A DNA stretch of 44,154 nt from Oscillatoriales cyanobacterium PMM_0019 (GTDB lineage: Bacteria > Cyanobacteriota > Cyanobacteriia > Cyanobacteriales > CASBRB01): the NCBI GenBank assembly GCA_949127975.1, contig CASBRB010000269.1:1-44154 (forward strand), given 5' to 3'. Position numbers and translations under genes: made by a program. The notes beneath the pieces were generated by a model. That model was given only the letters and a program-made list of their open reading frames with translations. It did not search any database and had not been told where the DNA came from. Shown here piece after piece: positions 1-9,367 of this stretch (positions are counted from its first letter, which is position 1; each line of letters starts with the position of its first letter).

Positions 1-1
1 C

Positions 2-3000
2 ATTCAGTAAATTAAGGCGCGTATTTTTATCATTTAAGTCTTGGGTTCGCTGCGCTACCTCTTTCTCTAAAGATGAATAAAGCAGAGCATTTTCTAAAGA
101 AATAGCTGCTTGGGAAGACAAAAGTTTCAAAATTTTGATTCTAGCCGCAGAAAAAGCCCCAACAGTTAGATTATTTTCTAAGTAAATAATCCCTATGATT
201 TTACCTTGATTAAGAATCGGGCTACATAATACAGACTGGACATTATTTAATCTTATATAGGAATCTTCAGTAAATAAGCCTTGACTGGCAGCACTATTTA
301 ATACCACATCTTCGCGAGTTCTTTCTACATAATTAATTACTGTAACTGGTAAATTATGATAATCTTCAACTGAAATCGATTGCTGTACTACTATTGCATC
401 AACAGAAGCTTCAGCTTCAATCAGTAGTTTTCCATCTCTTACCAGAATGAGTAAGCCGATTTGCGCTCCCGCATTTTCTATCATTAAGCGCATTAATTTT
501 ACTAGCAATTTATCTAAAAAGATTTCACTAGAAATCGTTTGTGCAGCTTTCATTACTGTCGCTAAATCCAGTGCTTCTGATTGAGTTGTGTTAGAACTTT
601 CAAGGGAGTTAACGCTAGTTGGTGTAAAAGTTTTAGCAAGCAACTGTGGATATTTATTTTCCAAATCTTCCACTTTACGAACAGCCCCCCATTGCTGGTA
701 GCAATAGCGAGCTTCAGTTAGATAAATTTTGGCAAATTTTTCTTTGCCTTTACTTAACCAGAACTTAGCTGCCAATTCGTTGCCTAGAGCTACATCTTGG
801 ATAAAGTCATTTTCTCTAGCTGATTCAATGGCAGAGTCGTACAAATCGATAGCTTCTTTCCATTTTCCAGAAATAAAATGTATTTCTGCCTCTACCAAGA
901 GGTATTTGTGCAAAAAATTTTCTGGGCAATTATCTACCCAAATTTTCATCTGATTTTGATTAGCTTCTAACTTTGACCAATATTGTTCTTTTTCTAAGTC
1001 TGAAGCTGATGCATAGAGGGCTATTAGTGTAAGTGAAGTATAAAAATTATATTCAGCTGCGGTAAATAAAGTTACAATTGCATGGAGGATTTCTTTGTCT
1101 AAATTAGAATATTCTAATGCTTTAGAAAAGTTGTCGTATAAATAAAATACTTGCATTTTTAAAACAAAGTATACCCCTAAAGACATAAAGTTTTTATGTT
1201 CATTACAATTTGTTATATGTTCTCGATCTTTCTTCAGATCGAAGCTGTCAGAAATTAACGTCAAATCTTGCAAATCGTCTAGGGCTATTTTTATCCCTAA
1301 AAGTGTATCCATTGACCACTGAGATTGGTATTTATTAGCTATTTTTAAAGAAATAAACAACTCATCATTCAAGGTTTTTAAATTTTTGCCTTGGTGAAAA
1401 TAATTGATCGTTTTCAGGATTAAATTATAGCAAGCAAATAACAAGTTTCCAGATTGTAAACAGATCTTATACCCTTCATTTAACAAATCTTCGTGCCATT
1501 TGAGATGTTTTACCCAATGGTTTAAGCCAGAACCAATCGTTATATAATTTTGACCCCTTTCAGGCTGGTTAGGAAACTTCTCAGAAAGCTTGACACCCAA
1601 CCAGCCAAACTCATAGCCAGATTTATAATCAGATAAAACAACCACCAAGTTAATGCCATAGGATGAATAGCAATATGATGATACTGGAGAGTTACCATAT
1701 TTTAGAAATAATTTTATAATTTTTATAGTCACTAAAGACCAAAGCTCTGGGTTATTAAAAAATGTAGGTGAAATTATATTAGCTAATAAATTTATAGTCG
1801 TATTTATTTCAGGATTATCTATTTCTGGTAAATCCATTAATGACAAAATATCTCGATCGCTTAAACTGTTTTGGAGTTCAGCTAATTCGCTTTCTATCGC
1901 TGGCTTTATATCGGTCAAATCTAAGTCGATACCTAATAACTGCAAACCCCTTATCCCAAATTCAATAGCTTTTGTATATTTACTAACCAGCGTGTACATC
2001 ACAATCAGTGTATTATACATATTTGCTTTTTCTAATGTCGAATGTGCTTTAGCCAATATTTGGTTAACATAATGTTCGGACTTGTCAAAATTACCGTTTA
2101 AATATTCAACCTCTGCCCGTTCTTTATATAGTTCATAAGCCAATTCATAGTGGTTACTCCAGATATCTTCCGTTAATTTTTCCATAGCTGAGATCGCATA
2201 TTGCAGGGCTGCCAAATAAGCGGTAGCAGATTTAGCTTTTTTGCTAGCTATCAAATTCAAATATGCTAACTCAATTTTTTCCGATTCTGATTTTATCAAA
2301 TCTCCGCTCGCATTCAGATGATTAACCAGATCGAAAATTTTCTCCTCCCGTTCTGATAAAGGAGTGCTTTCCAGTATGCGCCTGCCAATCCTCAGATGAA
2401 CTGCTTTTTTATTTTCCTCATCAATTAGAGCATAGGCGGCTTGTTGCACGCGATCGTGTAAAAATTTATACTCAAATATTACCAGCTGAGAATTCATTAT
2501 TTCTCTTGAGGTAAGCTGTAATTGTGATGTAGGGATAATCAGTTTTGACTGGATGGCTGGCAACAGTTCTTCAAAGGTTCCAGTCAGAGTTGTTTCAGTA
2601 ATCATCGCCAGATTAGTTAAATCAAACTTATTCCCAATACAAGCCGCTAATCGTAAAACTTGTTGCACTGATTCTGGTAGTTTTTTCAATTTCCCGATCG
2701 TTAACTCTACCACATTATCAGTAATCTCCTTTGCTTCAATCTCAGCGATATCCCACTGCCACTTGACACTCACTTGTACTTCCGACGAACCTTGAAACTT
2801 TAATAAATTTTCCTGGTATAAAGTAGTTAAAAATTGATTTACAAAGAAGGGATTACCTTGAGTTTTCCCTATCACCAGCTCTGCCAAAGCCTTTACTGTG
2901 TGCTTATCAGCATGTAGAGTATCAGCAATCAAGTGAGTCACATTCTCCAGGTTTAAGGGGGATAAGGTAATCTGGTTTATCCTAGTTCCTTGCTGACGAA

Positions 3001-4537
3001 GCTTGTTTATCGTCATCATCAAGGGATGCTCCGAGTTGACTTCATTATCTCTATAAGCCAGAATCAAGAATAAATATTCGATCTTTTCTTCCGTCATCAT
3101 CAACTCTATGAGTTTGAGTGTGGCAGCGTCTACCCACTGTAAATCATCTAAAAATATTACTAAGGGATGCTCTAGCTGCCCAAACACCCGAATGAAGTTT
3201 TGAAAAACTCTATAAAAACGCTGATTAGACTGCTCTGCTCCCAATTCGGCGACAGTTGGTTGTTTGCCAACAATTAGTTCTACTTCGGGAATCACATCAA
3301 TAATAATTTGCCCGTCACTACCAAAAGCTTCTAAGAGTTTTTTCTTCCAGATGTTGATTTGCTCTTCACTTTCGGTGAATATTTGCCGGATCAATGATTG
3401 AAAGGCAGCCGCTATAGCCGAGTAAGGAATGTTCCGCTTAAATTGGTCAAATTTTCCAGAAATAAAATAGCCACGCTGCCGAGTGATGGGTTTATACATT
3501 TCTTGCACTAGCGCTGATTTACCAACACCTGAATAACCCGATATCAACATCAGCTCTACTCTACTTTTTCCCGATTCAGGGGGTTGAGATACTCGTTCAA
3601 ATGATGTTAACAAAGTTTTCAGTTCTGCTTCTCTGCCATACAGTTTTTCGGGAATTTGAAACTTTTCATAAATATCTTGACTGCCCAGATGAAAATCTTC
3701 TATTTTTTCTAATTGTTGGAGTTGCGTTAAACATATCTGCAAATCTGCTTTGATTCCGCAAGCACTTTGGTATCTCTCTTCTGCTGTTTTTGCTAACAAC
3801 TTCATCACCACTTCTGAAACAGCTTTAGGAATCTCTGGCTTGAGTTCGTGGGGTGGCACTGGATATTTCGCTATGTGACAATGCACCAACTCCATCGCAT
3901 CATTAGTAGGAAAAGGCAGTTGGTAAGTCAGCAATTCATAAAAGGTAGCTCCTAGGGAATAAAAGTCTGTGCGATAATCCATTCCTCGGTTCATTCTACC
4001 TGTTTGCTCTGGAGATAAATAAGCTAATGTTCCTTCTAATACATTGGGATTGCCCATCGCAGGATTTTCCCGGGATAACACGCTGGCAATCCCCAAGTCT
4101 ATCAGTTTGAGTTGCTCGGTTTCCGGATTTAAAACAATATTAGTTGGATTAATATCTTTGTGAATAATATTTTGCTGGTGAACTGCGTCGATGGCTTCAG
4201 CAATTTTGATAGCCATGTTTAAAAATTCAGACAGGGTAAACTTTATGGAATTCATTAAGATTTTTAATGATGACCCGCCAAAATCCTCCAAAACTATTAC
4301 TACAGTGTTCCGATATCGCGAAAACTCATAAGCTTTAATAACCCCTTCCAGGTTCAGAGAGCGGGTAATTTCATATTCTTGCTTATATCTGCGTAGCTCT
4401 TCCAGAGTGGGATAATCTTCCTTGAGTACCTTCAGGATAACTGGTTGACTATCCCTGATGCGGATACTTCGATAAACCAGGGAATGGTTACTTTCATAGA
4501 TTTGAGCAACAATCTGGTAGCCTGGAAGTACAATCAT
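2..4537 (-). CDS. Giant Ser/Thr kinase-AAA ATPase-GAF signalling protein (3' end outside window)
   Basis: About 1512 codons are visible and the frame is still open at base 1, so the protein is partial. An N-terminal protein-kinase domain (about residues 5-265) has candidate Lys36, catalytic loop HKDINPTN (126-133) and a DLG in place of DFG at 147-149. An AAA/ORC-like ATPase follows, with Walker A GYSGVGKS (334-341) and Walker B FLDD (462-465). A long helical, TPR-like middle region leads to a GAF domain (about 1315-1485) and the start of a coiled coil (EVAQRTQDL). Known cyanobacterial proteins of this layout usually continue into PAS/histidine-kinase or GGDEF modules; that part is not visible. 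There is no signal peptide or membrane segment, so it is likely a cytosolic multi-sensor. The ATG lies one base after the uvrC stop, so co-transcription and translational coupling are likely. The ligand is unknown. Confidence 0.9.
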   Translation of the reverse strand, partial: MIVLPGYQIVAQIYESNHSLVYRSIRIRDSQPVILKVLKEDYPTLEELRRYKQEYEITRSLNLEGVIKAYEFSRYRNTVVIVLEDFGGSSLKILMNSIKFTLSEFLNMAIKIAEAIDAVHQQNIIHKDINPTNIVLNPETEQLKLIDLGIASVLSRENPAMGNPNVLEGTLAYLSPEQTGRMNRGMDYRTDFYSLGATFYELLTYQLPFPTNDAMELVHCHIAKYPVPPHELKPEIPKAVSEVVMKLLAKTAEERYQSACGIKADLQICLTQLQQLEKIEDFHLGSQDIYEKFQIPEKLYGREAELKTLLTSFERVSQPPESGKSRVELMLISGYSGVGKSALVQEMYKPITRQRGYFISGKFDQFKRNIPYSAIAAAFQSLIRQIFTESEEQINIWKKKLLEAFGSDGQIIIDVIPEVELIVGKQPTVAELGAEQSNQRFYRVFQNFIRVFGQLEHPLVIFLDDLQWVDAATLKLIELMMTEEKIEYLFLILAYRDNEVNSEHPLMMTINKLRQQGTRINQITLSPLNLENVTHLIADTLHADKHTVKALAELVIGKTQGNPFFVNQFLTTLYQENLLKFQGSSEVQVSVKWQWDIAEIEAKEITDNVVELTIGKLKKLPESVQQVLRLAACIGNKFDLTNLAMITETTLTGTFEELLPAIQSKLIIPTSQLQLTSREIMNSQLVIFEYKFLHDRVQQAAYALIDEENKKAVHLRIGRRILESTPLSEREEKIFDLVNHLNASGDLIKSESEKIELAYLNLIASKKAKSATAYLAALQYAISAMEKLTEDIWSNHYELAYELYKERAEVEYLNGNFDKSEHYVNQILAKAHSTLEKANMYNTLIVMYTLVSKYTKAIEFGIRGLQLLGIDLDLTDIKPAIESELAELQNSLSDRDILSLMDLPEIDNPEINTTINLLANIISPTFFNNPELWSLVTIKIIKLFLKYGNSPVSSYCYSSYGINLVVVLSDYKSGYEFGWLGVKLSEKFPNQPERGQNYITIGSGLNHWVKHLKWHEDLLNEGYKICLQSGNLLFACYNLILKTINYFHQGKNLKTLNDELFISLKIANKYQSQWSMDTLLGIKIALDDLQDLTLISDSFDLKKDREHITNCNEHKNFMSLGVYFVLKMQVFYLYDNFSKALEYSNLDKEILHAIVTLFTAAEYNFYTSLTLIALYASASDLEKEQYWSKLEANQNQMKIWVDNCPENFLHKYLLVEAEIHFISGKWKEAIDLYDSAIESARENDFIQDVALGNELAAKFWLSKGKEKFAKIYLTEARYCYQQWGAVRKVEDLENKYPQLLAKTFTPTSVNSLESSNTTQSEALDLATVMKAAQTISSEIFLDKLLVKLMRLMIENAGAQIGLLILVRDGKLLIEAEASVDAIVVQQSISVEDYHNLPVTVINYVERTREDVVLNSAASQGLFTEDSYIRLNNVQSVLCSPILNQGKIIGIIYLENNLTVGAFSAARIKILKLLSSQAAISLENALLYSSLEKEVAQRTQDLNDKNTRLNLLN

Positions 4538-4538
4538 A

Positions 4539-6452
4539 TTAGGTTTCTAAGGTGGGATGAAAATAATCGTAGATTTGCTGGGCTAAATGAGGACCAATTC
4601 CTGGAACTTTAGCCAGTTGTTCTGGTGTCGCTTCCCGGATGTAGTCGAGGGAGTGAAAGTGTGCTAGCAGTTGTTTTTGCCGATGGAATCCCAATCCTGG
4701 AATGTCATCTAAGCGCGATCGCTTTAGTTTATCACTCCGCTGCTGCCTGTGAAAAGTCACGGCGAAGCGGTGAGCCTCATCTCGCAGTCGTCGCAATAAC
4801 TGCAGCCCTGGTTGCTCCGAATTAGTCTGTAATGGTAGAGATTCACCTGGTAGAAATATCTCCTCTCGCTGTTTGGCAAGACTAACCACACGCAAGTCTT
4901 CCAGTAAATTCATCTCTCGCAAGACGCTGACAACTGCTGACAACTGCCCTTTACCGCCGTCAATCATCACTAAATCTGGCCAATCAGATCGATTTTCGAT
5001 TTTGGCAAAATCATCTGTTTCTACATACTTGCGGAAGCGGCGCTGGATGACTTCTGCAAGGCTGGCAAAATCATCTGAATGCCCAGATCGGACCTCTTCA
5101 CTTTTAATCTTATAGTGACGATAGTGTTGCTTTGCTGGTAAACCGTCTATAAATACTACTTGAGAAGCCACCGCATTAGATCCCTGAATGTGGGAGATGT
5201 CGTAGCCTTCAATTCGTCGCGGCAATTCTGGCAAATCAAGAATGCTGGCTAAATCCTGCATCGCTTGGGCGTTGGCATCGCCTAATTTTTGCATCCGCGC
5301 TAGTTCATACTCGGCATTGCGCTCTACCATTTCAATCAGCTCGGCTTTGGTTTGCCGTAGGGGAGTGATAATGCGTACTTTGCTCTGCTTGCGCTCAGTT
5401 AAAAACTCTGCCAACATTTCCCCATCTGGCAACTCATATTGCACCAAAACCTCGGATGGTATTTCTACAGAGTCAGCGTTTTGATAATGCTCCTCTAATG
5501 CTCGCTGTAAAATTGCTCCCATCAACTCCCCCTCTTTCCCCCCCGTTGATGGGGGTAACTCTGCGACAAAACCTAGCCGCCCTACCAGTCGCCCAGCCCG
5601 AATTTGAAATAGTTGAATGCAGGCGTGTTTGTCGTCAGATGCCAGAGCGATCGCATCTCGCGAAATGGTATCATCAGGCAAAGATACTTTTTGGTCTGCT
5701 GTCAGGGATTTCAGCCCTGAAATCTGATCTCGGATTTTCGCTGCCTGCTCAAAGTTCATCGCCTCAGCAGCTTGTTTCATCTGTGAGGTGAGAGTATCTA
5801 TCAGTTCACCTGTGCGCCCTTGGAACACCATCGCTACCTTTTGCAGCGTCTTGCGGTAATCCTCTGGTAAAATTAGCTCTTGACAGACTCCCGGACAGCG
5901 CCCTAGGTCGTAGTTCAGGCAGGGGCGATCCTTGAATAGTGGTTGAGGGCGCTGCCGCAGGGGGAATATTCTTTTTACTAGATGCAACGTTTCCCGCAAC
6001 AGTCGGGCGTCAACATAGGGACCGTAGTATTTGTCTTTTTCTTTTGCCAGACGTCGATTGCGGGTGATGAAGATGCGCGGATACTGCTCTGACCAAGTAA
6101 TCAGGACGTAGGGATACTTTTTGTCGTCTTTGAGCAGGACGTTAAAGTAAGGTTGGTGCTGCTTGACAAGATTAGCTTCTAGTGCTAGGGCTTCTGCTTC
6201 TGTATCGGTGACGATAAACTCAATCTCTGTCACCTGTCGCACCATCATGGCGATGCGGGGACTGAGGTTTTGGGTTTCCCGGAAATAGGAGCGGACGCGC
6301 GATCGCAGTTTCTTGGATTTGCCAATATATAGTATGCGATCGCTAGCATCGCGCATGAAATAAACACCCGGCTCAGGTGGTATTTCCTGGAGACGGCACT
6401 CTAAGCGTTCCGGATCTTGAACTAGGGGCAGGATATGAGCAGAGGTTGTCAT
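4539..6452 (-). CDS. uvrC: UvrABC excinuclease subunit C
   Basis: 637 residues, normal for UvrC, the nuclease that makes both incisions around a UvrB-marked lesion in nucleotide excision repair. The N-terminal GIY-YIG domain shows GVY (29-31) and YIG (42-44). A UVR motif that contacts UvrB lies near residues 205-240. The RNase H-like 5'-incision domain includes the segments [10 protein letters not shown] and [10 protein letters not shown]. Tandem helix-hairpin-helix motifs (IPGLG, VPGIG) close the C-terminus. The ATG at 6452 gives a natural start. The next gene on this strand, a multi-domain kinase, begins one base after the stop codon. Confidence 0.97.
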   Translation of the reverse strand: MTTSAHILPLVQDPERLECRLQEIPPEPGVYFMRDASDRILYIGKSKKLRSRVRSYFRETQNLSPRIAMMVRQVTEIEFIVTDTEAEALALEANLVKQHQPYFNVLLKDDKKYPYVLITWSEQYPRIFITRNRRLAKEKDKYYGPYVDARLLRETLHLVKRIFPLRQRPQPLFKDRPCLNYDLGRCPGVCQELILPEDYRKTLQKVAMVFQGRTGELIDTLTSQMKQAAEAMNFEQAAKIRDQISGLKSLTADQKVSLPDDTISRDAIALASDDKHACIQLFQIRAGRLVGRLGFVAELPPSTGGKEGELMGAILQRALEEHYQNADSVEIPSEVLVQYELPDGEMLAEFLTERKQSKVRIITPLRQTKAELIEMVERNAEYELARMQKLGDANAQAMQDLASILDLPELPRRIEGYDISHIQGSNAVASQVVFIDGLPAKQHYRHYKIKSEEVRSGHSDDFASLAEVIQRRFRKYVETDDFAKIENRSDWPDLVMIDGGKGQLSAVVSVLREMNLLEDLRVVSLAKQREEIFLPGESLPLQTNSEQPGLQLLRRLRDEAHRFAVTFHRQQRSDKLKRSRLDDIPGLGFHRQKQLLAHFHSLDYIREATPEQLAKVPGIGPHLAQQIYDYFHPTLET

Positions 6453-6783
6453 TGACCTTCATGCCTAGGGAATCCATCGACTCGATACTATATTATTAGT
6501 ATAATCTAAAAGGCAATCGCCCGCCATGAACGATAAACCCGACCAAAACCAGCGCATAGCTGAAATTAAAGCAACTATTGCCAAGGTTTTCAAACCAAAA
6601 TGGTTGGGTTTCGTTCCTCAACCCAACCTACAAAATCATGAACCAGCACTAAATTATGTTGCTGACAAAAAGTAATGGCTAAGTACACAAATATCTTCGC
6701 TACCAGTAAAGCAAAATTACAATGAGCAAGCCAATTCAACTGACAGCTAGTGTCTGCGAATGTTAGATACTTTCGGTGTCAAC
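6453..6783. other. Intergenic region with a palindromic repeat and a relic of the neighbouring aminotransferase gene
   Basis: This 331-bp gap separates the uvrC start from the aminotransferase stop; both genes are on the minus strand. It holds a copy of the GTTGGGTT-type palindromic repeat (about 6603-6632) joined directly to a 48-bp near-copy of aminotransferase coding sequence (6633-6680). A plus-strand ORF of 49 codons (6526-6675) runs through both repeats; its C-terminal half is therefore repeat-derived and it is probably not a gene. Confidence 0.7.
6603..6632. repeat. GTTGGGTT palindromic repeat (REP-like)
   Basis: A ~30-bp unit (TGTAGGTTGGGTTGAGGAAC then GAAACCCAAC, here on the minus strand) that folds into a short hairpin. 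Other copies: 17351-17380, 22178-22207, 22334-22363, 27748-27777, 36388-36417, 41030-41059. All lie between genes. Confidence 0.9.
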
Positions 6784-7965
6784 CTACACTAGAAAAGATG
6801 CGTTTGCCCTGGAAATCCTCTCTACTGCGGCTTCTAAAATCGCTGGTTCGTGTACTAGGGCAAAGCGGACATAGCCTTCACCAGATTTACCAAACCCAGC
6901 GCCTGGAGATACTGCAACGCCAGTTTTTTCTACTAACTGAGTACAAAATCCCACAGAATCGCTGATCCAATGATCGGGCAGCTTTGCCCAAACGTACATA
7001 GTGGCGGCTGGTGTGGGAACTTGCCAGCCAATTTTGTCTAAGGCTTTGATGAAGGCATCCCTTCGTTTCCGGAAAGTTTCTACTGTTGCTTTGACTTGAT
7101 TTTGAGAACCGAGCAAGGCTGCGATCGCACCGTTTAAAATACCTCGGTACTGGTTGAAATCGATCGCGCTTTTCACCTGTCGCAAGGCGCGAATCAGCTC
7201 GGCATTTCCGATCGCATAGCCGACGCGAAAGCCTCCCATATTGTAAGACTTGGACAGGGTAAAAAACTCAATTGAGACGCTTTTATCCGGGTCAGCTTGC
7301 AGAATTGAGGGGGCTTCTTCGTCTTCCAAAAACACCAAGTCAGCATAAGGGAAATCGTGAACCAGCACTAAATTATGTTGCTGACAAAAAGTAACGGCTT
7401 TCTGGAAGAAAGATATGGGAGCTACAGCGGTAGTGGGGTTGTGGGGATAGCTCAACACCATCATTCGCGCTTGAGCTAGCACTGAAGTCGGCACATCCTC
7501 AAGCACTGGTAAAAACCCATTCTCTGCCAAGATTGGCATCGGGTAGATTTGTCCACCAGCCAGGTAAACCCCTCCGGCATGGGAAGGATAACCAGGATCA
7601 AGGAGCAGGGCAAAATCCCCAGGGTTCAGCACTGCCAACGGTAAGTGGGCGGTGCCTTCCTGGGAACCAATCAGGGGAAGTACCTCTGTTTCTGGATCGA
7701 CTGGTATACCGTATTTTGACTTATACCAACTGGCTGCGGCTTGACGAAAGTTTTGCGTACCGTGAAACAGCAAGTAGCCGTGAGTGCTGGTGTCCTGTAA
7801 AGACTCTTGAATCGCGGCTATGACATGCTCCGACGCGGGTAAGTCCGAAGATCCTAGAGACAGGTCGATTATTTTCTGTCCTAAGGCAGATGCTTTTGCT
7901 TTTGCCCGATCCATGTCTGCAAACACATTAGTTTGCAGGGGTTGTAAACGCTTGGCAAACTGCAT
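6784..7965 (-). CDS. Class I/II PLP-dependent aminotransferase (LL-diaminopimelate aminotransferase-like)
   Basis: 393 residues with the fold-type I aminotransferase signature. The Schiff-base lysine is Lys239 in TLSKSYNMGGFRVGY. Asn176 (NPT), Asp204 and Tyr207 are in the positions that hold PLP. The family includes aspartate aminotransferases and DapL-type LL-diaminopimelate aminotransferases; cyanobacteria use the latter for lysine and peptidoglycan precursors, but the exact substrate cannot be read from sequence. The ATG at 7965 starts 2 bp after the stop of the thioredoxin-like gene, so the two are likely co-transcribed. A 48-bp piece of the gene (7352-7399) is nearly duplicated in the downstream intergenic region. 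Confidence 0.9.
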   Translation of the reverse strand: MQFAKRLQPLQTNVFADMDRAKAKASALGQKIIDLSLGSSDLPASEHVIAAIQESLQDTSTHGYLLFHGTQNFRQAAASWYKSKYGIPVDPETEVLPLIGSQEGTAHLPLAVLNPGDFALLLDPGYPSHAGGVYLAGGQIYPMPILAENGFLPVLEDVPTSVLAQARMMVLSYPHNPTTAVAPISFFQKAVTFCQQHNLVLVHDFPYADLVFLEDEEAPSILQADPDKSVSIEFFTLSKSYNMGGFRVGYAIGNAELIRALRQVKSAIDFNQYRGILNGAIAALLGSQNQVKATVETFRKRRDAFIKALDKIGWQVPTPAATMYVWAKLPDHWISDSVGFCTQLVEKTGVAVSPGAGFGKSGEGYVRFALVHEPAILEAAVERISRANASFLV

Positions 7966-7967
7966 TT

Positions 7968-8303
7968 TTACGTGCTAGGGGTGAGATGGGTTTCCAATAT
8001 AGTTGCTAACTTCTGTTTGCTGATTGCTCCTTCCAAAGATGCAATCACTTCACGATTTTTAATCAACCTAAGTGCTGGCACACCTTCCACGCAGTACTGC
8101 TTGACTGTTTGGGGATTGGGATCGACTTCCATCTTCACTACCTTGAGGCTTGCGCCATAATTTGTCGCTGCCCAATCAACTGACGGTGATACCAGGCGGC
8201 AAGGACCACACCAAGGAGCCCAAAAGTAAACCAATACCGGGTGTCCGGCTTGTAAAACTTCGGTTTCAAAGTCGGTATCAGTAATGGAAATAACCTTAGT
8301 CAC
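7968..8303 (-). CDS. Thioredoxin-fold protein with WCGPC active site
   Basis: 111 residues, the size of a single thioredoxin domain, with redox motif WCGPC (31-35) and a likely cis-proline in GVPALRL. It is a soluble disulfide reductase with no signal peptide. The start is GTG at 8303 with a GGAG ribosome-binding site upstream. The stop is 2 bp before the aminotransferase ATG, so the pair looks like an operon. The partner is not inferable; a role in keeping the aminotransferase or other enzymes reduced is only a guess. Confidence 0.93.
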   Translation of the reverse strand: MTKVISITDTDFETEVLQAGHPVLVYFWAPWCGPCRLVSPSVDWAATNYGASLKVVKMEVDPNPQTVKQYCVEGVPALRLIKNREVIASLEGAISKQKLATILETHLTPST

Positions 8304-8411
8304 GCTACTCCCTATTAAAATAATTTAGCTGCCTTGTCCACTATCTATGCCAGTTACGGCAATTGCAACTGGAATATTTCAGCGGCAAGAGTTGTTTTTC
8401 TGTATTTTAGC

Positions 8412-8464
8412 TTGAAGAACCCCACCTAAATCATAGATTTGGATGGGGATTCCGAGAAAACCCC
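8412..8464. repeat. 53-bp hairpin repeat, copy 1
   Basis: A 53-bp stretch between vipp1 and the thioredoxin gene recurs with scattered mismatches at 31982-32034. It can fold: a CCCCACCTAAATC arm faces a GATTTGGATGGGG arm across a tiny loop, followed by the shared TTCCGAG and AAACCCC. It may be a small palindromic repeat or an IS200/IS605-type end. No gene is attached to either copy. Confidence 0.6.
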
Positions 8465-8470
8465 ATAGCG

Positions 8471-9244
8471 CTACTGGTTAAGTTTCCTTTTCAACTCTTC
8501 TAATTCCGCATTAATAACTGGATGAGATTGAGAGCCGGATGTTTGGGCCGCTGGCGGTAGCGCTTGAGTCGGCTGTGCCCCACTACCTAATAGCATTTGT
8601 GCTTTCATTGCCGCCAATTCATCATCAACATCGCTGCCAGCTTCGAGTTGAGCGAATTGGCTTTCCAAATCTGCCCCGGCGAGCTCGGCTGCTGACTGAG
8701 AACGGGCTTCCATCATCAAGACTTTTTCTTCCATCCGCTCGAAGGCAGCCATTGCACTGCCAGTATTCATGGAGCCAATGGTATTTTGCAACTGCTCGTT
8801 AGCCTTAGCTGCCTGAGCCCGTGCCTTGAGCATATCCTTCTTAGTCTTGGCTTCGGAAATCTTGCTTTCCAAGGCCATTAGGTTACGCTTCAGGCCGTCT
8901 ATTTGAGAGTATTGCTGATCCAACTGGGTTTTGAGGGTGGCGGCGGTGTCGCTGTTATTCTTTTTGCGTAGCAGCGCTTCCCGCGCCAAATTTTCATCAC
9001 CTTTTGACAGAGCCAACTGGGCTTTGCGCTGCCACTCGTTGGCATCTGTTTGGGTTTTGTTGTACTGTTGCTCAGTGCGTTTTTGGGTAGCAATTGCTTG
9101 TGCCACGGCTTGACGCAGCTGCACCAGGTCCTCTTGCATATCAATTATCGACTGCTCCAGAATTTTTTCTGGATCTTCAGCCTTGCTAACCATGTCGTTC
9201 AGGTTGGCTCTAACGACTCGCCCAATCCGATCGAATAATCCCAT
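8471..9244 (-). CDS. vipp1: Vipp1/IM30-type membrane-remodelling protein (ESCRT-III/PspA superfamily)
   Basis: 257 residues, almost all helical. The N-terminal amphipathic helix 0 (MGLFDRIGRVVRANLNDMVS) and the EDPEKILEQ segment are PspA/IM30 hallmarks, followed by long coiled-coil helices. Beyond the PspA core is a linker and a final helix ending in NAELEELKRKLNQ. This C-terminal extension separates Vipp1 from PspA and supports thylakoid biogenesis or maintenance. It acts as oligomeric rings or rods on the thylakoid and plasma membrane. A second, tail-less PspA-like gene lies upstream on the same strand (10793-11488), separated by a broken transposon. Confidence 0.93.
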   Translation of the reverse strand: MGLFDRIGRVVRANLNDMVSKAEDPEKILEQSIIDMQEDLVQLRQAVAQAIATQKRTEQQYNKTQTDANEWQRKAQLALSKGDENLAREALLRKKNNSDTAATLKTQLDQQYSQIDGLKRNLMALESKISEAKTKKDMLKARAQAAKANEQLQNTIGSMNTGSAMAAFERMEEKVLMMEARSQSAAELAGADLESQFAQLEAGSDVDDELAAMKAQMLLGSGAQPTQALPPAAQTSGSQSHPVINAELEELKRKLNQ

Positions 9245-9367
9245 GATGTTGTCTATCCTTTTCGAGTGTAGTAGGTTTCTGGGTTTAATTGAGTTCGCGA
9301 AATGATACTAATATTATTGCCAGTCTAAACTGCTCTTATTCCAGTGCTATCTTTAAGCCTCACATCT

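Noticed and set aside
4710-6345. Clusters of GCGATCGC-like sites as regulatory elements
   Set aside because: They match the HIP1 octamer spread through cyanobacterial genomes, including inside coding regions.
6526-6675. 49-codon plus-strand ORF
   Set aside because: Half of it is the palindromic repeat and the antisense of the aminotransferase fragment.
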